Below are positions 61,199 through 64,000 of a DNA stretch of 64,000 bases, in pieces. Made by a program: the position numbers and the translations under genes. The notes under the pieces were generated by a model, which worked only from the letters and a program-made list of their open reading frames with translations, had not been told where the DNA came from and ran no database searches. This DNA comes from Aequorivita capsosiphonis DSM 23843 (GTDB taxonomy: Bacteria > Bacteroidota > Bacteroidia > Flavobacteriales > Flavobacteriaceae). The stretch's first letter is position 1, and each line of letters opens with the position of its first letter. The stretch spans positions 220,647-284,646 of the forward strand of contig NZ_KE386849.1 of assembly GCF_000429125.1 (NCBI RefSeq), read 5' to 3'.

Positions 61199-61212
61199 TG
61201 ACATTTTTGTCA
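61199..61212 (-). promoter_or_regulatory. Second palindrome upstream of ric (distal)
   Basis: TGACA-TTTT-TGTCA is a perfect 14-bp inverted repeat with half-sites two bases further apart than in the standard box. Its centre is 18 bases from the proximal box, near -59. It may bind the same or a related regulator. Confidence 0.55.
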
Positions 61213-61278
61213 GAAATTAAAACACATTTTAAATTAGCTAACTATCAAAAATTTAGAGCATGAAATAAAAAAGACTTA

Positions 61279-61743
61279 TTAATCCCAAAAAGGATCCGAA
61301 TAATCTGGAGTTTTTTCCAGTTCACTGTGTATTTCTTCAATTTTCTCCAATTGGGCTTCCGTAGCAACTTTTTGGATTTCGTTAAAAAGTACCCGCTCTT
61401 CAAAACGGATGTGGGCATCCAACTCCTCCTCTAAACGATGAAGTGATTTTTCAGGATCTTTGGTGTCATGGAACAAGCGTTTTATACGTCGATGTTCTTT
61501 TAATGCACGCTCAACCAATTCATTACCCTCCTCCATTATAGGAAAAAGATATTTTTCCTCATCTTTAAAGTGGGGTTTTATTTCGTGTTCATAAAACCAC
61601 TTCGCATATTTTTGAATTCGTTCAATTTCAATATTTTTACCAAAACCTTTACGGAGTTTCCAACTAAACAATAATCCAAAATGATGCTGTCTGCTTAAAG
61701 GTTTTAAAGCTTCATGACGTTTAATAGGTTTTTTCTTTTCCAT
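61279..61743 (-). CDS. Hemerythrin-like protein
   Basis: A 154-residue four-helix hemerythrin-domain protein. Likely iron ligands are in LSRQHHFGLLFSWKL, FYEHEIKPHFKDEEKYLFPIMEE, LKEHRRIKRLF, and LDAHIRFEERVLF. There is no N-terminal ScdA_N domain as in ric. Such proteins bind oxygen or NO or sense iron state. It follows the zinc-ribbon gene by 4 bases and precedes ric by 160 bases. Confidence 0.85.
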   Translation of the reverse strand: MEKKKPIKRHEALKPLSRQHHFGLLFSWKLRKGFGKNIEIERIQKYAKWFYEHEIKPHFKDEEKYLFPIMEEGNELVERALKEHRRIKRLFHDTKDPEKSLHRLEEELDAHIRFEERVLFNEIQKVATEAQLEKIEEIHSELEKTPDYSDPFWD

Positions 61744-61747
61744 TGAT

Positions 61748-62053
61748 TTAGAGGTTTTCTTTATATTTTATTCGTTTGCCGCCACATTCTGGGCAACGTT
61801 CCACAATTCTCTTTTTGTTTTTAAATCCATCAACATGCTCCACCATAAATTTTCCCACTTTCACATGTTTATCTATATGATTTTTTACATCAATCTGTTT
61901 ATCCTTGGGCATGGAACGGGTTTTATCATCATATTCTTGATAGCCCCAACAAAAAGGGCAGTTTTTATCCGCTCCTTCTTTTTTGGAGACTACTTCCACT
62001 TCTTCTTTCGATTTCTTTCGAAAAAATGTGAGAAAACGATGAATATAGCCCAT
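61748..62053 (-). CDS. Small zinc-ribbon protein
   Basis: A 101-residue protein. Two CxxC pairs, NCPFCWGYQEYDD and RCPECGGKRI, suggest a zinc ribbon, with a Lys/Val/His-rich middle (KNHIDKHVKVGKFMVEHVDGF). The N-terminus MGYIHRFLTFFRKKSKEEVEVV is amphipathic. I do not know a named family. It is the first gene of a pair with the hemerythrin gene. Confidence 0.65.
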   Translation of the reverse strand: MGYIHRFLTFFRKKSKEEVEVVSKKEGADKNCPFCWGYQEYDDKTRSMPKDKQIDVKNHIDKHVKVGKFMVEHVDGFKNKKRIVERCPECGGKRIKYKENL

Positions 62054-62360
62054 TTATATAGATTTAAAAAATGATCATTTATTTAGAAGGACGTAGGACT
62101 TATTGACGTAAGAAGTACGACTTTCACTTTGGCTTAAAGTACTGCCACGAATGACACTAGCTTACACAAATTACCTCAATTGTTAAAAACGGATGCCCAA
62201 TTGGCAAAGTTTTGAATTTCACGAATTTAACAGACTTTTAGTCAGTTTATAATGCCTTGTCAAATTAGTACATCATGGTTTAGTCAAATACTTATTCGCA
62301 CAAAATTAATCAACTGATAATCCAACTACTTTATACCTTATACTAGTCCTACGTCCTATG
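62054..62360. other. Intergenic region bounded by inverted repeats, 307 bp
   Basis: The 12-bp inverted repeats at 62089-62100 and 62345-62356 enclose 244 bases without ORF. Within lie GCCACGAATG at 62142-62151, related to the GCCACNAATGCAC repeats, and TGACGTAAG. No clear promoter was assigned to the zinc-ribbon gene that starts at 62053. Confidence 0.5.
62089..62356. repeat. 12-bp inverted repeats enclosing 244 bp
   Basis: GGACGTAGGACT (62089-62100) and AGTCCTACGTCC (62345-62356) are perfectly complementary. The wording resembles the nested repeats at 13427-13522. No ORF or transposase is inside, so a MITE-like element or two halves of a dispersed repeat are possible. Confidence 0.6.
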
Positions 62361-63080
62361 TCAATTCTTTTCCGGTGCTTTCGGGTTTAGTGGTCTAACG
62401 GTCATTTCGCTTATCAACATATTATCTGGTGTCTTGAGAATATGCATAAGCGTTGAAGCTATATCATCTGCCTGAAGCATATTATGATGTGACGCTATTC
62501 CGGAACTTTTAAAAAATCCTGTATCAATAGAACCGGGATTTAAGCAAGTTACTTTAATATTATCTCCTCTTAATTCCTTAAAAAGTGCTTCACTAAAACC
62601 ACTTATTCCATATTTAGTTGCCGAGTAAGCCGCTCCTTCTGCACGCGTGGTGATTCCGAGAATAGAACCGATATTTACTATATGTGCACTTTCCTTTTTA
62701 AGCTTCATAAGTTTCACCACTTCTGAAGTGATACAATACATTCCATTTAAATTGGTATTTATCATTTTATACCATTCTTCGGAAGGCATTTCGTCAATCT
62801 TTCCGAAGGAGCCTGTACCAGCATTATTGACAAGAATGTCAGGAGATTTGTCTTCGGAAAAAGTTTCGGCACACCATCCTTTTAGAGCCTTTTCATCCGT
62901 AATATCTAAGCTCACATAGATAAACTTACTTCCAATACTATTTTGAAGCTCTTGAAGTTTCGTTTCGTTCCTTGCAAGTCCGAAAACGGTGGCGCCAGCT
63001 CCAACTAAGGCTTTAGAAATAGCTGCTCCCAAGCCACTACTGGCTCCCGTAACCATTGCTATTTTATTTGAAATATTCAT
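62361..63080 (-). CDS. Short-chain dehydrogenase/reductase
   Basis: A 239-residue classical SDR. The cofactor motif TGASSGLGAAI is at 11-21, DILVNNAGTGSFG follows, and the catalytic serine and YxxxK are in IGSILGITTR and YSATKYGISGF. LNPGSIDTGFF is the usual later block. The substrate is unknown. The end of the gene touches the inverted repeat at 62345-62356. The start is 36 bases after the AhpD-like gene upstream. Confidence 0.88.
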   Translation of the reverse strand: MNISNKIAMVTGASSGLGAAISKALVGAGATVFGLARNETKLQELQNSIGSKFIYVSLDITDEKALKGWCAETFSEDKSPDILVNNAGTGSFGKIDEMPSEEWYKMINTNLNGMYCITSEVVKLMKLKKESAHIVNIGSILGITTRAEGAAYSATKYGISGFSEALFKELRGDNIKVTCLNPGSIDTGFFKSSGIASHHNMLQADDIASTLMHILKTPDNMLISEMTVRPLNPKAPEKN

Positions 63081-63116
63081 ACGATGGTATTCTTAAAATG
63101 TCAATAAAAATTTCTT

Positions 63117-63569
63117 TTACGGCTTATAACTTCCTGGCTCATTTCGGAAAGCGATCGCCAATCGGTTCCAACCATTGATGGCAACAATGGCCATCGTCAA
63201 GGCCAAATGTTCCTTTTCACTGAAATGTTTTTGAACTTCATTATAAAGTGAATCGGATATATCATTTTCAGCAATCAAGGTCATTGCTTCCGTCCAGGCC
63301 AAGGCAGCGCGCTCGCGTTCGGAATAAAAAGATGTTTCCCGCCAGGCCGATAGTGCGTAAAGTCGTTGCTCGGTTTCCCCAGCTTTCCGCGCATCCTTAG
63401 AGTGCATATCTATACAATACGCGCAGCCATTAATCTGGGAGGCGCGAAGTTTTACGAGCTCATAAAGGCTTAATTCAAGTCCCGAACCCGCAACGTATTT
63501 TTCAAGTTCCAACATTCCCTTTATGGCTTTGGGATCTGTTTGGTTGTAATCCAATCTTTTAAGTGACAT
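63117..63569 (-). CDS. AhpD-like carboxymuconolactone decarboxylase-family protein
   Basis: A 150-residue protein of the CMD/AhpD fold. The active-site block is LRASQINGCAYCIDMHSKDARKAG with the CxxC pair and the histidine, as in AhpD-type peroxidases, not true decarboxylases. ERAALAWTEAMTLI and NGWNRLAIAFRNEPGSY complete the family pattern. It probably reduces peroxides with a thiol partner. It may be co-transcribed with the SDR. Confidence 0.85.
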   Translation of the reverse strand: MSLKRLDYNQTDPKAIKGMLELEKYVAGSGLELSLYELVKLRASQINGCAYCIDMHSKDARKAGETEQRLYALSAWRETSFYSERERAALAWTEAMTLIAENDISDSLYNEVQKHFSEKEHLALTMAIVAINGWNRLAIAFRNEPGSYKP

Positions 63570-63716
63570 AACTATAAATTATTATTTTCAATACTATTGA
63601 AATAAAATGAGCATATCATACTTTCTGGAAACACTAATATTTTCACTTGATTCTCCGTGAAACTTCGTGATTCTTTGTGCAACCTTGCCCGTGGGCTAGG
63701 CAGGTCTGTGCTATAG

Positions 63717-64000
63717 CTAAAACGCTTCTTTTACAATTCTATCCGCCGGAACTTTCAAATTTGCCAACTGTTTTTCAACAGCCTCCATCATTGGTGGTGG
63801 GCCGCATAGATAAAAATACGAACCTGATGGCCCCATATTCTGCTTTAAGAAGTCTTCTGAAATCTGTCCGTAGGCGTATTCATCTGTCTTTTCCCTAGAA
63901 AGAATGTTGATAAAATTTGCGCCAAGCATATTACTAAATTCCTCTTTCAGAATGATATCATCCCTTTTCTTATTGGAGAAAATCAATTTATTGATTCCCA
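63717..64000 (-). CDS. Ferredoxin-reductase-like flavoprotein, C-terminal part
   Basis: The 3' end of a gene that runs out of the window at its 5' side. The frame is open to position 64000 and reads GINKLIFSNKKRDDIILKEEF before FYLCGPPPMMEAVEKQLANL and a short tail ending KEAF. These are the NAD(P)-binding end of ferredoxin-NADP reductase-type (flavodoxin reductase) proteins. The CGPPPMM motif contacts the nicotinamide. The full length and partners cannot be seen. Confidence 0.8.
   Translation of the reverse strand, partial: GINKLIFSNKKRDDIILKEEFSNMLGANFINILSREKTDEYAYGQISEDFLKQNMGPSGSYFYLCGPPPMMEAVEKQLANLKVPADRIVKEAF

Noticed and set aside
63690-63712. GCCCGTGGGCTAGGCAGG as a terminator of the reductase gene
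   Set aside because: A short GCCC/GGGC stem with two-base loop and no T-run on the minus strand. It is more like a fragment of a dispersed palindromic repeat.

Overview
The window is chromosomal DNA of a Bacteroidota bacterium, almost certainly a member of the Flavobacteriaceae. Reasons seen in the sequence: a SusC/SusD pair, a type IX secretion sorting domain, a fused CcoN-CcoO cbb3 oxidase subunit, many lipoproteins, AT-rich DNA, starts without Shine-Dalgarno sequences, and -7 elements of the form TAnnTTTG. The genus cannot be fixed by reading alone. No rRNA, tRNA, CRISPR array, insertion sequence or prophage was seen.

Layout. 1-4.65 kb: a repeat cluster, then a TonB-dependent receptor with a DUF4374-like surface lipoprotein (probable siderophore uptake) and a lipocalin-like lipoprotein. 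5-14.7 kb: a membrane-anchored glutamate-synthase-type FMN protein, an MscS channel, a 1254-residue multi-GEVED T9SS cargo protein, an acidic lipoprotein and an Asp-box lipoprotein. 15-30.4 kb: housekeeping and metabolism, with an RsmB-type methyltransferase, PurL, a long-chain acyl-CoA ligase, a Gdx/SugE-type exporter, a flavin monooxygenase very like trimethylamine monooxygenase, a frameshifted epimerase, a CurA-like reductase, a double META lipoprotein, an MFS transporter, and an exported hydroxyisourate hydrolase paired with a GlcG/HbpS protein. 30.5-43 kb: a TrkA-C membrane protein, an M16 protease, and a SusC-SusD-TlpA operon with FecR; its likely ECF sigma factor is divergent. 43.2-62 kb: a microaerobic respiration and nitrogen-oxide island with HemN, a porin, NirK fused to cytochrome c, a NirV-like protein and SCO on the plus strand, and ccoI, ccoS, ccoNO, ccoQ, ccoP, ccoG, ccoH, a TauE/SafE-like protein, two tiny membrane proteins, Ric, a hemerythrin, a zinc-ribbon protein and an unknown His-rich membrane protein on the minus strand. 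62.3-64 kb: an SDR, an AhpD-like protein and the end of a ferredoxin-reductase-like gene.

The clearest system is regulatory. Five transcription units of the respiratory island (hemN, porin-nirK, ccoS-NOQPGH, ccoI, ric) each carry an FNR-type palindrome TGAY-N4-RTCA placed exactly 23 bases upstream of a -7 element ending in TTTG. This puts the box near -41, as in class II FNR/CRP promoters. The regulator is not in the window.

The second notable theme is small palindromic repeats. Many intergenic gaps hold one, and two such elements appear to have inserted in frame into purL, one of them related to an intergenic copy 3 kb upstream. purL also contains a canonical terminator-like hairpin near its 5' end.
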